A DNA stretch of 64,000 bases, from NCBI GenBank assembly GCA_030052745.1, contig JANBVO010000029.1, forward strand, positions 310,001 through 374,000. The letters are read 5' to 3'. The stretch's first letter is position 1. The number at the start of each line of letters is the position of its first letter. Both the position numbers and the translations under genes were made by a program. The notes under the pieces are model-generated. The model was not told the origin of the DNA. It did not search any database and was given only the letters and a program-made list of their open reading frames with translations. Origin of the DNA: Pleurostoma richardsiae (lineage: Eukaryota; Ascomycota; Sordariomycetes; Calosphaeriales; Pleurostomataceae). Positions 23,001-34,654 of this stretch are shown here, in pieces.

Positions 23001-25738
23001 TCCTCGGAATTGTCGTCAGCTTTGGAGTCCCCGGCTACTATGGAGATCTCTGATGCTGAGACGGCTGTCCCCAAGACAAAGGATGAGAAACAGGCGCTTG
23101 TTGAGGCGGCCAAACCTGCTTCTCGGGAGAAGGCTGACCAGCCGCCAGAGGAGCCGCAAGATACCGCACAGCAGAGTTCTGCATCTGAGGAGTGTCGACC
23201 CGCGTCGGTGGGAAGTGAGGCTATCTCCAATGCCAAGCACCCTGACGAGCTCGAGACGGAGCCTGAGGGCGCAGCTGAGGTCAAGTACGACAGCGGCAAC
23301 AATGGGCTCCTGCAAGGCGAGATCCAGCGTCTGAAAGCGCTTGCCCTTGAGAAGGAAACAGCCGAGAAGGAGCTCGCCGAGAAATACGCGGAGCTAGAGT
23401 CGAAGCATCACGAGGCTCTAGACATGGTCGAGGAGCTCAAAACGGAAGTCGCCAAGGCTCAGGCGCAGGAGGTCACATCACCGAGAGCGAGCATGACGCC
23501 CGTGATTCGACGGAAGTCTAGCCAGAATGTTATGACCGTAGACAGGGCCCACCGTTCCTTTGCGTCTCTTAAAAATATCGCTTCAGAAAACTTCGAGGAC
23601 CAGCCAGACGTCAGGCAAAACTTCGAGTTGAACCTCCAAGCTGCCATGCATGAGCTCTATGCAAGATCCGAGAGGATACAGGAATTGGAGGCCGATGTTG
23701 CCTCCGCAAAGAAGGAGATGGAGACAAAGATGGCCATCATCTCCGGTCTTACGCGCGAGAGATCTAGTTTGAAGGCTTCGCCTGTGGATATATCCGTGGT
23801 TTCGAACTTGAGAGATCAGCTTGAGAAGAACGAGAGGCAGCTCAAGGAGATACAAGATGCTCATGCGACCCGTGAGCGAGAGCTGCAGGCCGAGCTAGAG
23901 TCCCTTCGCAAGTCCATGGAAGCGCCAAAGCCCGAAGAAGCCGCCAAGGAGGCCACAGCAACCGAGAGTGTTACTTCTGAGAACCGCGAGGAGCAGGAGC
24001 GGAAGATCGCGGAGCTTGAGGCCGAGTTGGCAAGCTGGGAGAATAAGCATAGCAGCACGTTGGAGTCGATGCAGAGTACGGAGGAGCAAATGAAGAAGAC
24101 GATCGCAGAGTTGGAGGCCCAACTTGCAAATGCCAATGCCCACCTGGCAAATCCTACCGGTGCAACCGACGAGGACGACGAAGAGGCGAAGCAAGCTGCG
24201 ACGAAGCAGGAAAATCTTGTCAACTTCTTGCGTAGCGAGATTGATGAGTATAAGGCAATCATCAACAGCAACGCCACCAAGGTAGCCGAGCTGGAGCAGA
24301 CTCATGCCTCAACAAAGAGCGAACTGGAAGACGCCCAGAAGGCCCGTGAGCTTGCCTCATCAGAAATCGACACCCACAAGCAGCTCGTCGCACGGTTGGA
24401 GTCTCAGATTGTGGAGCATGAGCAGGCAATCAAGGCACACCAGGACGGGGTGGAGCTCTTGAAAGCTACACACACTAAGGAGGTCGAGGAGATCAAGGCA
24501 GCTTCGAAACAGGAGTACGACGCTCAACTGCAGCTTCTTATGGCCGAGCACGCCGAGAACATCAAGATCCTCGAGAGCGATCTGACTGAATGCCGAGAAG
24601 ACCTCATGAAGGTTGCGACACAGGTCGCCTTTGCTCTCGGCCTAGACGTCAGCGTCGAGAAGCTCAGCGAGCGTATCGAGGATCTCATCGCGGACCAGAA
24701 GGCGCTCGGCCGGGAACAGAAGAAGAACGCAGACCTGCACAGGACTGTGGCAGAACTGTCCAACATCAATGACACGGTCATGCGTGACTTGGAAGCCGTT
24801 AAGTCGACTCTGACAGAGATGCTCGTCGCAGATGGGCATCAGCTAAGGAGTCCGTATCCATCCGTCAGCGAGCAGTTGGCTATGCTGAAGAAGAAGATGG
24901 TTGATCTCGAGACCAAGAACAAGAAGCACTCGCGCCTCGTGGATGAGCTCGAGGAACAGCTGCAGACCAACTTCGATGAAGCGCAGCGCACCAATAACCG
25001 CCTGTCCACTCTGCAGACCGAGCGTAATGTTCAATTAGATGAGGCCAACGCGGCCAAGGTCAAGCTCCAGTCCGAATTGGACAGCATTAAGGAGGAGTAT
25101 GCGTCGCTCCAGGTATGTCTTGCTATGTTGTTCCGTTTCTTAGGACGGTATTGACTTGCTTGTTTTAGGCGAAGTTTGAAGGCATCATCCCAGCCGATGG
25201 TATGCAACGGTCGAACTCGATGAACTCTCAGCTACGGAAGAGCGGCTCGGTTTCTTCTTTACCCTCGCCGCCGCCGGCCATTCCTCTACCTCCACTTCCT
25301 CGTGTCGGCAGCACCTCGCCGCCCAATGCTGGCGGTGTTCCGGCGACCCCGACGGGTGTCCGGACCTCCTCTAAGGAGCTGTCCCTGGCTCAGATCCATG
25401 AAGACCAGGAGGCCCGTATCAAGACGATCGAGAAGCATCTGGATGCCGAAAAGCAGCTCACCGCAACCTTGGAAGAGGCTCTCACCGATCTGGAAAAGCA
25501 GTCCAATAAAGTCAAGGCCGACTGTGACGCCTGGCGTAGACGTTGCAACGAAATGGAGGCCGAGCTGAAGGAGTTCAAGGAGAAGCCCCAGCAAGACAAC
25601 CGCTGGAGCTTGCACGAGGTCGAGGAGGAGAGGAAGAAGCGGCGGGACGCAGAGATCGCCCGGGCGCACCTCGAGGAGAGGATGAATGCCATCAATAACA
25701 AGTCGAAGAAGAAGAAGAGCAGCCTGAACTGCTTCTAG
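20036..25738 (+). CDS. Long kinesin motor protein, kinesin-4-like
   Basis: Four exons: 20036-20201, 20278-20610, 20710-25112, 25169-25738; 1823 aa. A Ser/Pro/Gly leader precedes the motor domain (about 55-445). Motor signatures: P-loop GQSGAGKS 142-149, switch I NARSSRSH 293-300, switch II DLAGSE 349-354, microtubule-binding YRDSKLTRLLQDSLGGN, and a neck start NTVQYAQRARAIQSK. The rest is almost continuous coiled coil with an acidic, Ser-rich break (about 720-860). The C-terminus is strongly basic (KSKKKKSSLNCF). RLKNTGAQGERAKEGISIN resembles KIF4/KIF21 motors, so kinesin-4 is the best guess; kinesin-3 is less likely because no FHA or PH domain is seen. Expected to move on or regulate microtubules via an N-terminal plus-end motor. 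Confidence 0.9.
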
Positions 25739-27588
25739 GAGGACTAGTTTTCTTTCTGGCTGTGAAGTCAGTACACGCCCCTCTTTGTGGGCTCATCACA
25801 CTGGCTACGACTACCAACTAAGCCGCTTTGCACACCTTCACTTCACGGCCTTTTTGCTTTGTCTGTTTGCTGTTTTCCGCAAGATTCCCCTGTATCTGTC
25901 CCTGCATGGCACAAAAGTGGCAAGGAGTTAATGGACCCTGGGAGTTTCGCCCACCCTCTAACAACACGCTTGCCGAGCACCTTTTCCCTTTCGACTTCTG
26001 CCCTGGTTCGTCTATGGACCTTGCAGCACTGCTATCCCGCCGTACCTACCTCGTCCACTTTGCAGAACAGAAATACATTCATGACCGTTTGATGTGGAAT
26101 ATGGAGGAGGCAAGCCCTCCGCGACACGAGAATGAGAGCGTGAAAGTATGAGATGGAGGAGGCTACGTTAGCAGAGCTGAGATGATCAGGGTAATGAAGA
26201 ATCCATGGCAACTGCTGTATTACTTCTCTGAGAGATACCATATGTTCCTTTCTGTGGTCGTTGTCGATGTTGTCTTCTGTGATTGAGCTTAGCATGGGTT
26301 CCCTCCCTGGAGCCTTCTTTCCGCAGAAATCTTTCTGACAGAGACGTCATATTGCGTTGATGTCAGAGTGGTTATTCTGCTGTCTCCGTTCATCGCCATG
26401 CTACTGGCTTTCGATATTCTGACGAGCATGCGTGGTATTTGGCCAGTTGGACGGCAGGAGCCATGAACCGCACTCTTCTGCACTTCTCCCGCATTTGATA
26501 TAGCTTAGAGTCTCTAATTCCAAGGGCACACACTAAAGGCAACCTCCTGAATTGTCCCAGGTCCGTGGAACCGTGAGCGAGCGTTGCCTACTCCTGCGTT
26601 GGTCTGTCCGAGATGTTCTCCAGGTCCTTCAAATATCTCCCAGCAACGTTGCCAGTACTACCAAACGTCCTTCCCGAACCGGTCGTGAAGTGACGTTGAA
26701 TGGCGGGTTGGATTCTGCAGCTAGCTGAAGCCAAGGGGAATTTGGATGCGCCCTGAGCCTTATCGCTGTTCTCATTACTAAATGGTCTAAATCTGGGTGA
26801 TGGAGATTCATGGGGAATCGACGCACTAGGAGATGGCCACTTAACACTCAGTACACCAGCGCTACGGTGTCCGCCCCTCGAAACTACCTGACTTACCTCT
26901 GTGTGGTCCCCCGAGTCTAATTCTTCTGTGCCGGCAGTTCTAGTACTGTTAATATTTGAAGAATCAATGACAAAGCGCGGAGAACAGTCGGCTCGAGTAG
27001 CTCGCGCTCTCATTCACCGGGCCAGGAAAAGGCAGACCGAAAACGGCTTTGATGGCCCAGAAGACGTTACCGTACGAGTAGCTCTCCTCCACGGCCAACG
27101 CCGGCGGAAGATAAGCTCACAGGGCTTATCATCGCCCGAGGCTCCCCACGCTCGCCGCGATAAGGCGAACCAGACGGGCGATGGACCTGGGGGACAACAC
27201 ATGCGTCGGCCGTTCCACCTTCTCACCCTGGTTGCAATGGCTGCCCCCAACCAGGAGTCCCGATTGGCTTCTCCCGGCTGCTGGTCTTGACCCGGAGCTG
27301 CAAAGCTCCCCTGTGCGGAGCGGCTCCGGAGCGGGGCGAGCTGATGCTATCGAGGGTCGGTTGCATGCTTCACGCATGGCATAATATGCAATGGTAATCG
27401 CCCGGACCGTGATCGTCTGTCTCTCCATAGTATATCTACCGGTTGTGCCCACCCGGGCCTTGCAGGAGCGCTACTTCTCGGGATTCTTTCTCGAACCAAG
27501 CTCCAGGCGCAGCAAACATCCCTAGCGAACCATCCCCTCGGGTCGTTCACTTGTGCCGAGGCAGAACGTGGTCGCATTGGCCAACAAG
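25739..27588. other. Gene-free stretch between kinesin and amino-acid transporter
   Basis: Kinesin 3' UTR and transporter promoter. One ATG-initiated minus-strand frame (27013-26588, 141 codons) has no recognisable motif and no supporting exon, so it is not called. Confidence 0.45.
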
Positions 27589-29121
27589 ATGGCTGGGTGG
27601 GAGCCCAAGGTCGCGGGTCGCGACGAGACCGACTACGAAGATGGCTTCGCCGTCAACAACCGGCCGGCCGACAACTACGTGTCGGCTGATGATGTCTTCG
27701 GTAACGAGGAGGGCGCTGATGTATGTTGTCGCCCCCGGGCTCCCGTCCCGTCGGACGTTCCTCTTGCTGACATCGACGTGACTGTAGATCCACTACCGGA
27801 CACTGTCATGGCCGCTGGTCGCCGTCCTCATGATTGCCGAGATCGTATCCAATGGCATGTTATCATTGCCGTCGTCTCTGGCCGTCGTTGGCATTGTCCC
27901 CGGTGTCATCGTCATCGTCTTCCTGGGCGTCTTCGCTACTTTCACCTCCTGGATCCTCATTCAATTCAAACTTCGTCACCCTGAAGGTCAGTTACGCGCT
28001 CTCTGTCGCCAGCCTGTCAACTCCATCTCCAAGCCCTAGCCGCTCTGAAGATGACATCCGTTCGCTGACTGCCTTGTGCAGTGCATTCGATGGGAGATGC
28101 AGGAAGAATCATGTTTGGCAACGTCGGCCGGGAGGTGCTCGCTGCCGGAACTGTCATCTTCGCCATTTTCGCCACGGGCGGCCAGTTGTTGGCCGGGCAG
28201 ATTGCGCTGGCGTCGCTCTCAGATAACAAACTGTGCCTGATGCTGTACACGGGCATCTTCACCATCCCGACTCTCATCTTCTCCCTCCCGCGCACGCTCG
28301 ACCGCCTCTCGTGGCTCAGCATCCCGAGCGTCATCTCGATCCTCGTGGCCGGCATCGTGGGCATGATCGGTGCGGGCCTGAACCCGGTGCCGGGTCGCGT
28401 CGTCGACGTTGTGCGGGCTAGCAATTTCACCACCGCCTTCATCTCCATCACCAACCCGGTGTTCGCTTACGCGGGCCACTTCATGTTCTTCATCCTGATC
28501 TCGGAGATGAAGGACCCGCGCGGCGCCATGCGGGCCGCCTACACGCTGCAGGGCTTCGCCACGACCTTCTACGTCGTCTTCGCTGTCGTGACCTACTACT
28601 ACATCGGCTCGGAGGTGGCCTCGCCGTCCTTCAGCTCCCTGCCGACCAAGTGGGCCAAGGCGGCGTACGGCATCGCGATCCCGAACTTCCTGATCGCGGG
28701 CTCGCTGTACGCGCACACGGCGGCCAAGCTCGTCTTCGTGCGGCTGTTCCGGCGGTCGCGGCACCTGCACCAGCACTCGGTGCTGGGGTGGTCGGTGTGG
28801 GTGGCGCTGGTCTTGCTCGCCAACGCCGTGAGCTTCGTGCTGGCGGTGGGGGTGCCCATCTTCAACTACCTGATCGGCATCGCGGCGTCGCTGTTCGCGT
28901 CGTGGTACACGTACGGCATCGCGGGCTTCTTCTGGCTGTACGACGCGTACCACTACGGCGGCGGGAGGCGGGCGTGGGGCGCCAACTGGGTCATGTCGTG
29001 GCTGTGCTTCCTGACCATCGCGGCGGGGGCGTTCATCTGCGTCGCGGGCATGTATGTCAGTGTCGACTCCATCGTCGCGGCGTATGACCAGGGCCTGCTG
29101 GGAACGCCGTTCAGCTGCTGA
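27589..29121 (+). CDS. Neutral/aromatic amino-acid transporter, MTR-like (AAAP family)
   Basis: Three exons: 27589-27720, 27788-27986, 28082-29121; 456 aa. The first ATG in frame is at 27589 (MAGWEPKVAG); the frame is open further upstream only through GTG. A hydrophilic N-terminus (about 45 residues) is followed by IHYRTLSWPLVAVLMIAEI, the typical first helix of this family, and about eleven hydrophobic segments. VHSMGDAGRIMFG joins exons 2 and 3. The family (Neurospora MTR, fungal AVT-like carriers) takes up neutral and aromatic amino acids by proton symport at the plasma membrane. The family is secure, substrate and gene name are not. Confidence 0.9.
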
Positions 29122-30337
29122 GCGTGATGGGGGCGTTGCTGTGAGCTCTTCTGCTGGGGATGGCCTCCAGAGGATATCATGTAGACTCGTGAGGTCCACT
29201 AGAGCTTGATATAAATAGACTGGAGGACAAGATACCAACCACCACCTTGATCCAATCCGATCGTGAAATCTTCTGCCCCTGAAGTTGGCTTCATGTTATG
29301 GAGTAGAGCCACGGATGATGGTACACCATAATTCCCAACGATGACAAGGGTAGTCGAGAGAAGAAGGCACAGACATGTCCTCCCGCTCTAACAGCGTCAG
29401 AACCAGTTGGAAAAAGAAGTAGAGGGAAAGGGGCAAAAGGAGAGAACGTGCAAAAAGCAAAAGGAAACATGCAACACCGGGTATTCGCTGGTCGTCACCG
29501 ACCCAACTACTGATCCGGCCCTTAGCAGCTTATCGAGGGGAGAGCGGACGGGATCCCGAGTTTTCTGCTAGGTGTGGTCGCATGTATTTGTGTGTGTTCT
29601 GGCTGCCCATTATGAGGGCGTGGTCTCCCCGTGGTGAGTCCATCGTGGCCGATCTTGCGGTGGTAAGAAACAGCGGGCAAGAACTCACGGCAGCTACCTA
29701 GAGGCTTCACCGGTCCTTCGCCACCAAACCTTCAGCGTATATTGATGAGAGAAGCCGATGAATCGTGACTTTCGAGATACGCTCTGGATCACCGGTGGTG
29801 TGGTCAAGCTTCATTTCACGCTTGCTTGGCTTAGCTGGAGCCAACGGTAGGTGACTCGGAAGTCTTAAAGTGTTTCTTGATGACAAGATATAAGATCCCA
29901 AGTATCTCGCACTAGATTTACTAGGAAATACGACTTCTAATCACAATAGGGGAATGGAACAAGCACGCTGTCTATGGAAATAATACACGATCTCTGGATG
30001 CTCACATCAATCATACCGAAGTTATCAAGCGAGGAGCACCCTGCAGGTTGAGTTCCCCTTTTGGCAACTTCCGACGATGGTGCATGCTTATCCACACACG
30101 CCACCCTGGTGCTTTTAACCTCTGGGTACGTACCTCCGCTAAATTGACTTCGACGCGACCCCTGGGTTTCTTGCGCGTCTTGTCGCAGCAGCGCATATTG
30201 ACAGGTGCAGCGGACAAAGAAGAGAGCCTCGACGCGCTCGACCTACGCATTCGGCAGAGCACTTTATGCTTGCCAGAATAGGCCGTCAAAATAGAGAGCT
30301 CCCAATGAAGTTGCCGGTGATCACGACCTAAATCAGC
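29122..30337. other. Gene-free stretch
   Basis: Transporter 3' flank and promoter of the DUF3716 gene. Several short frames, none supported. Confidence 0.5.
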
Positions 30338-32947
30338 ATGTCGTTCGACTCCGCGTGGTCTGAGCCCGAGTCCACCTCTGCTTCATTTCACCAAAGCGCA
30401 TCCCCAGGCCTCATTACTTCAGACATCGCACCCCTCGCCAACGGAACGGTCAAACCCAACGTCAGCAGCTCTCAGCCTGCATCTGTGTCAAAGGGACACG
30501 ATAAGGGGGTGTCTGGAGGTGCTCATCGTGACCCTCCGCCGCCTTCTCAAAATGGTGCCAGTCCTGCTAGGGTGTCCTCGAGGCCCCGGCCATCAGTCAC
30601 CTACAATCTCAAAGAGCTGAAGCGCATGAGCATGTCACACGATCCAGTAACCGAGACTGCGGACGACCGTGGTGAGAAGCGGAGGCGCACCGTAGCTGGA
30701 TATGAGGTCGCTAATGGGGCTCGACCTGAGGCCTCTCCGAGGCAAGAGCCGAAGTCTACATTCCAGAAGCGAAGCGAGGTATCAAAGGGTAAGTGTAACT
30801 AGCACGACCAGGAAGGAGGGCTACGTTGGAGACTGATCTGCTTATCAGCGAGATGGGCATCGGGTCTGATGCAGAAGGCACTGGAGACGAGGCGCAGAAT
30901 CAGAGAGCAAAAGGCGTTGGCCACGGGTGCCCAGAAGACTGCTTCTGGAACCAGTGATGCACAGACTGTCCTCCCTGATCAGCCTTCGTCCGAGACTTCT
31001 TCGTATGAGGACTCTTCTTCCGACGAGTTACACGAAGGTGAGAATCAAGACGTTGTATAACCTTTGCAGTCTTGCTAAAGTGAAGCTCCAGATGATCAGT
31101 CCATCAAGGAGGGACGGTCAAACCACACACGGAAGCAGACTGAGCAATGGGACGACAACGACCCGGTTGCCATCGAGCTTGCTTCACCGGGGAGACCCTA
31201 TCGCAATCATCGTGGTAAGATAACAGCCAACGTATGGAATACGTCGCCAATGGCTTACTGACCATACATAATCATTGGAAGATGAATCTGGGAAACTCGT
31301 CCCAAGTCACGGAGCACTGATCCCTCATGGGTATAGAATGATGACGGTACCTGGATACCCATGGGTCTGTCCCGTCCGATCATGCCGCATGCTCTTCAGG
31401 GAACTTTCGCAAATGGGACATCACTGGGTGGTATGCCTGCTGCCTACTTGTTAACAAATGATCTGTATGGACTAATTCAAACTCAAGGGTGGCCACCGGA
31501 CGTGCCTCCTGAATGATAATGGCGATGGCACATTGTCCGTTGTGGGCAAATACGACAATGCTGGGCACACTGCACCCGCTATCGTGATTTCCAAGCGCCC
31601 CTTGGACCCGAAGGAGCCCTTAATGGCTGCGCCCCAGTTCCCCGACAATGATCGGGTTTCTGAGTCGCATCAAATGGAGGATGTTCTCAATTCCATCGAG
31701 CCCCTTAATGGAGAATCAGCACTCACAGTGATCAGGCAAGCTGGAGAGATGTGGAAATACGTCCGCAAGTTTCTTACAAAGTATAAAGAAATGCCCAATT
31801 CGGACCAGATCAAAAACCTACTACCTCTGCCGAGAGTTCGAGAGATTGTTTGGAACAAGGAACAGTCTTTCATTGACAAACACAACAAGGACATTACGTC
31901 CCTGCTTGTGCAGCTCACCGGGGATGAAGCCCCAGAACCCTGCACCAGATGTCAGCAGAGAAGGGGCCCGTATATTGGGTGCGTTGTGATGACATCTAAG
32001 GTACCAATTGGCACCGTTTTGGCGTGTGGGAATTGCTGTTATCATGGCAATCAGACACGCTGCAGCTTAAAGAACTCGATGTTACAGAGAGCCAAAAATG
32101 AAGGAGAGAAAGCAGGCGGCGTGCCTTCACAAAGTCTCACGCATAGAGCCTCCGTAGCTTTGGGGAGCCATATGTTGGGCTTAGATGGCAACTCTCAATC
32201 TAGCAAGCGGGCTGACTCTTCCTCGACTCCTGTGGAGCCAAAAACATATAGAAGGCCCGATCCAGACACGCCTCATGGCGGTGGACAAGCGAACGGATCG
32301 AATGGAAGGAAGACAATGGTGGATACACTGCGACAGAGTGGAAGGCTTAACATCCTCTACCAGCAACAGCAGCGGAAGGAGTCTACGGTAGATTCATCAC
32401 ATACCTCGAACGCCGGCGAGTCCTCCCTTATTTCCCAAGGAGACCTGCAGCGTGCCACGCCCAACGTGGTCTTGGAGATGGAGCAGTGGGAGAGGGGGCC
32501 AGGCAAGGTCATCTCCAACTCTTCGTCTCAGTGGGAGGTTGACCGTAAGCACGCTCCCCCGTGCTTAACTTTCTCATCCTCCTATCAGCACCAAGAGCTA
32601 CACCTGATCAATGACGAACCTTGCTAACCTTTGTGGATATTCTAGATGTGGCCTTTTCTAAACCCTTCCTATCCGCTGGTCATGAGATACAGGTATGCCC
32701 CGAGGCCTCTTTCAAAGTCCAGACGATCCGCTCCGGGATGACGCACCGGTTTGACCCGTCGGACGACACGACGCGCCTCTGCTCTATAGCGTCGGGGAAG
32801 CTGAAAGTGAAGATTGAGGGCGAGGATGAGTTCGTCCTGGGGCCGCATGGCATGTTCAAGGTCAAGCATGACGTCGGCTGTACGGTTGAGAACCAGCTCT
32901 ATCTGGACGTCATTATGCACATCACCACCATCAAGAGCTGGCTATGA
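30338..32947 (+). CDS. Large DUF3716 protein with C2H2-like module and cupin-like C-terminus
   Basis: Six exons: 30338-30788, 30849-31037, 31092-31214, 31282-31430, 31488-32544, 32646-32947; 756 aa. All junctions are GT-AG and keep frame. A disordered Ser/Pro N-terminus (1-150) and a basic helix (about 155-180, QKALETRRRIREQKA) precede a zinc-finger-like segment WVCPVRSC...GHHWVGGH (Cys284, Cys289, His301/302, His307) followed by LLNDNGDGTLSVVGKY. A DUF3716-type Cys cluster begins at CTRC (456-459) and includes ACGNCCY and TRCS. The last 100 residues (657-756) look like a small beta-barrel (SIASGKLKVKIEGEDEFVLGP), reminiscent of the CENP-C/Mif2 cupin fold. Probably nuclear and DNA- or chromatin-related. 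This is inference; no function is known to me. Confidence 0.8.
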
Positions 32948-33876
32948 AGATCATAGCATTCGATTTGAAACTTACGCGGCGATATTATCACTAGGAGTTG
33001 CTACTGTACTGCGAGGGTCGAATACCGGCGCAAATGGAGCCTTATCGAGCTTGGGGACTATCTATCATGCGGGGCTTCGACAGGCCTGACGGCGAGGCGA
33101 CTTTACTGGTAGTTGATCATTGCTTCTGACGGGCTCACTCGGCTGCTGCATAGTTCCTGGGGGTCTGTAAGTTACGATGGAGGGATCACGTTGCCCTTGT
33201 TAAGCTACCGACCCGAGGGAAATGCAAATCCGTTGACTTTTGGAAGTATAACTTTGGGGATGCCACGCCTCATAGGTTCCCCCCCATGCCGTCAGTGAAG
33301 TCAAGAAACTATACTGAGTAAAGAGATGCCGTTCTTGAGAATATACCTAGAGGCATGGTTTGAATTTTCTAGGCCTACCTTGAATCGTAGACATATTTCC
33401 TATCCACAACTGGAGAGAGATCTGTGGACTGTGCTCCCATGTTGGCGTGAAGTCTCGTCTACCATGATGGTCAAAGCTAAACTCGGCGGGGCTCCAACCT
33501 TTTCTCGTCTCTCGTATGCCATGAAAAAGGTTAGATTTCTGCTCGACAGCCATTCTTGAACTTTAGAGTTCTGTATGACCCAGTCCTGGCAAGATTCACA
33601 CAACGGAGTGGTGAATCCGGTGTCACGTGGATGGTAAGGCTGGCAGGATATATAGGTATGCACCTCAGATCCATTTACAGTTTCCGAGGATGAATGAGTC
33701 ACATTTGAATTCTGCCAATATCGTTCACAGTTTTATGACTGTTCTCGTCCCGTAACCCCGCTGGGAACAAGACAGACTGGCCTTCAGACGTACGGGGTAG
33801 TGTTGCGATATTACAACTTGCAGAGCTATTGGCATAACCAACATCCCGAGCTAGACAACCGGGTCCAAGCTTCACC
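32948..33876. other. Gene-free stretch
   Basis: 3' flank of the DUF3716 gene and promoter of the small F-box gene. No supported ORF. Confidence 0.5.
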
Positions 33877-34587
33877 ATGGCGGCCGAAGCTAGTATGACG
33901 GGCCTTGACACAGGCGAGAGAGCCCCCTGGGAAGAGCTGTAGTAGCAGGCGCTAACACCAGCCGAAGCCCACACCACCGAGGCGAGCGTGCCCGAGACCA
34001 GCACCTACGGCATCTTCCCAGCCGAGCTCTGGCTCAAGATCATCTCCCACCTCGACTACGGCGGCTCCCTCGCCCTCCAGCGGGCCAGTCGAGTGTTCCG
34101 GACAGAGGTTAGGCAGATACTCCACTTCACCTCCGAGGACAAGACCGCCTTCCTCGTCGAGGCGGAGCAGTACCGCCGCTACAGCAGCAAGAGCAGCGGG
34201 CCCGCCGCCCAACGCTTCGCCTGCTCGGCCTGCTGTCGCCTTCTCCCGCGGTCGTCCTTCGCGGACAGGGAGGTGCGCCGCTACCGGGGCACCTGGCGCC
34301 GCCGCAGCAAGGGGCAGGGGGACCCGGGCGCGCGGGAGCGCGTGTGCCTCGAGTGCGCGCTGGCGGGGAACGGGCGCTTCGGGGTGCGCACCAAAATTGG
34401 GGGCAGGCTGGTGGTCGCGGTCACATGCGGCAGCAGCCCGGCGTGGCGGCCGCCGTCGAAGAGGAAGGCGTGCGAACTCTGTGGCGGGTATCATGTGCCT
34501 CGTCGTGGAGATCTGGCCCGTCAAAACGCACTGCGGAGACAGGGTGGTTTCACGGCATTTTTGCTGTTCGGGGGAAGAAGCTCGTGA
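33877..34587 (+). CDS. Small F-box protein with three Cys-pair knuckles
   Basis: Two exons, 33877-33892 and 33962-34587; 213 aa. The main frame has no ATG near its start. An upstream ATG (context CACCATGG), a GTATGA donor and a CTAAC-containing acceptor give MAAEAT-EAHTTEASVPETS in frame, which I prefer. The F-box (about 24-60) reads FPAELWLKIISHLDYGGSLALQRASRVF, here split: FPAELWLKIISHL then LALQRASRVF. Cys pairs follow at 93/96, 134/137 and 176/179, arranged like a zinc-binding tail seen in many small fungal F-box proteins. It would serve as a substrate adaptor in an SCF ubiquitin ligase; the target is unknown. It ends 67 nt from its convergent neighbour. Confidence 0.75.
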
Positions 34588-34654
34588 TCGTAGCATGGCG
34601 CAAATGGATATAAAACCCCGAATTCTCCCGTCGAGAGCGAAGTCAACCGTGCGT

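Noticed and set aside
20035-25738. Kinesin-3 (UncA-like) identity for the long motor
   Set aside because: No FHA or PH domain; motor signature is closer to kinesin-4.
26588-27013. ATG-initiated 141-codon frame on the minus strand
   Set aside because: No motif, no partner exon, isolated between two clear genes; could be a small lineage-specific gene but is unsupported.
28219-29238. 339-codon frame antisense to the amino-acid transporter
   Set aside because: Arg/Asp/His-rich shadow of a GC-rich gene; no ATG support, no family.
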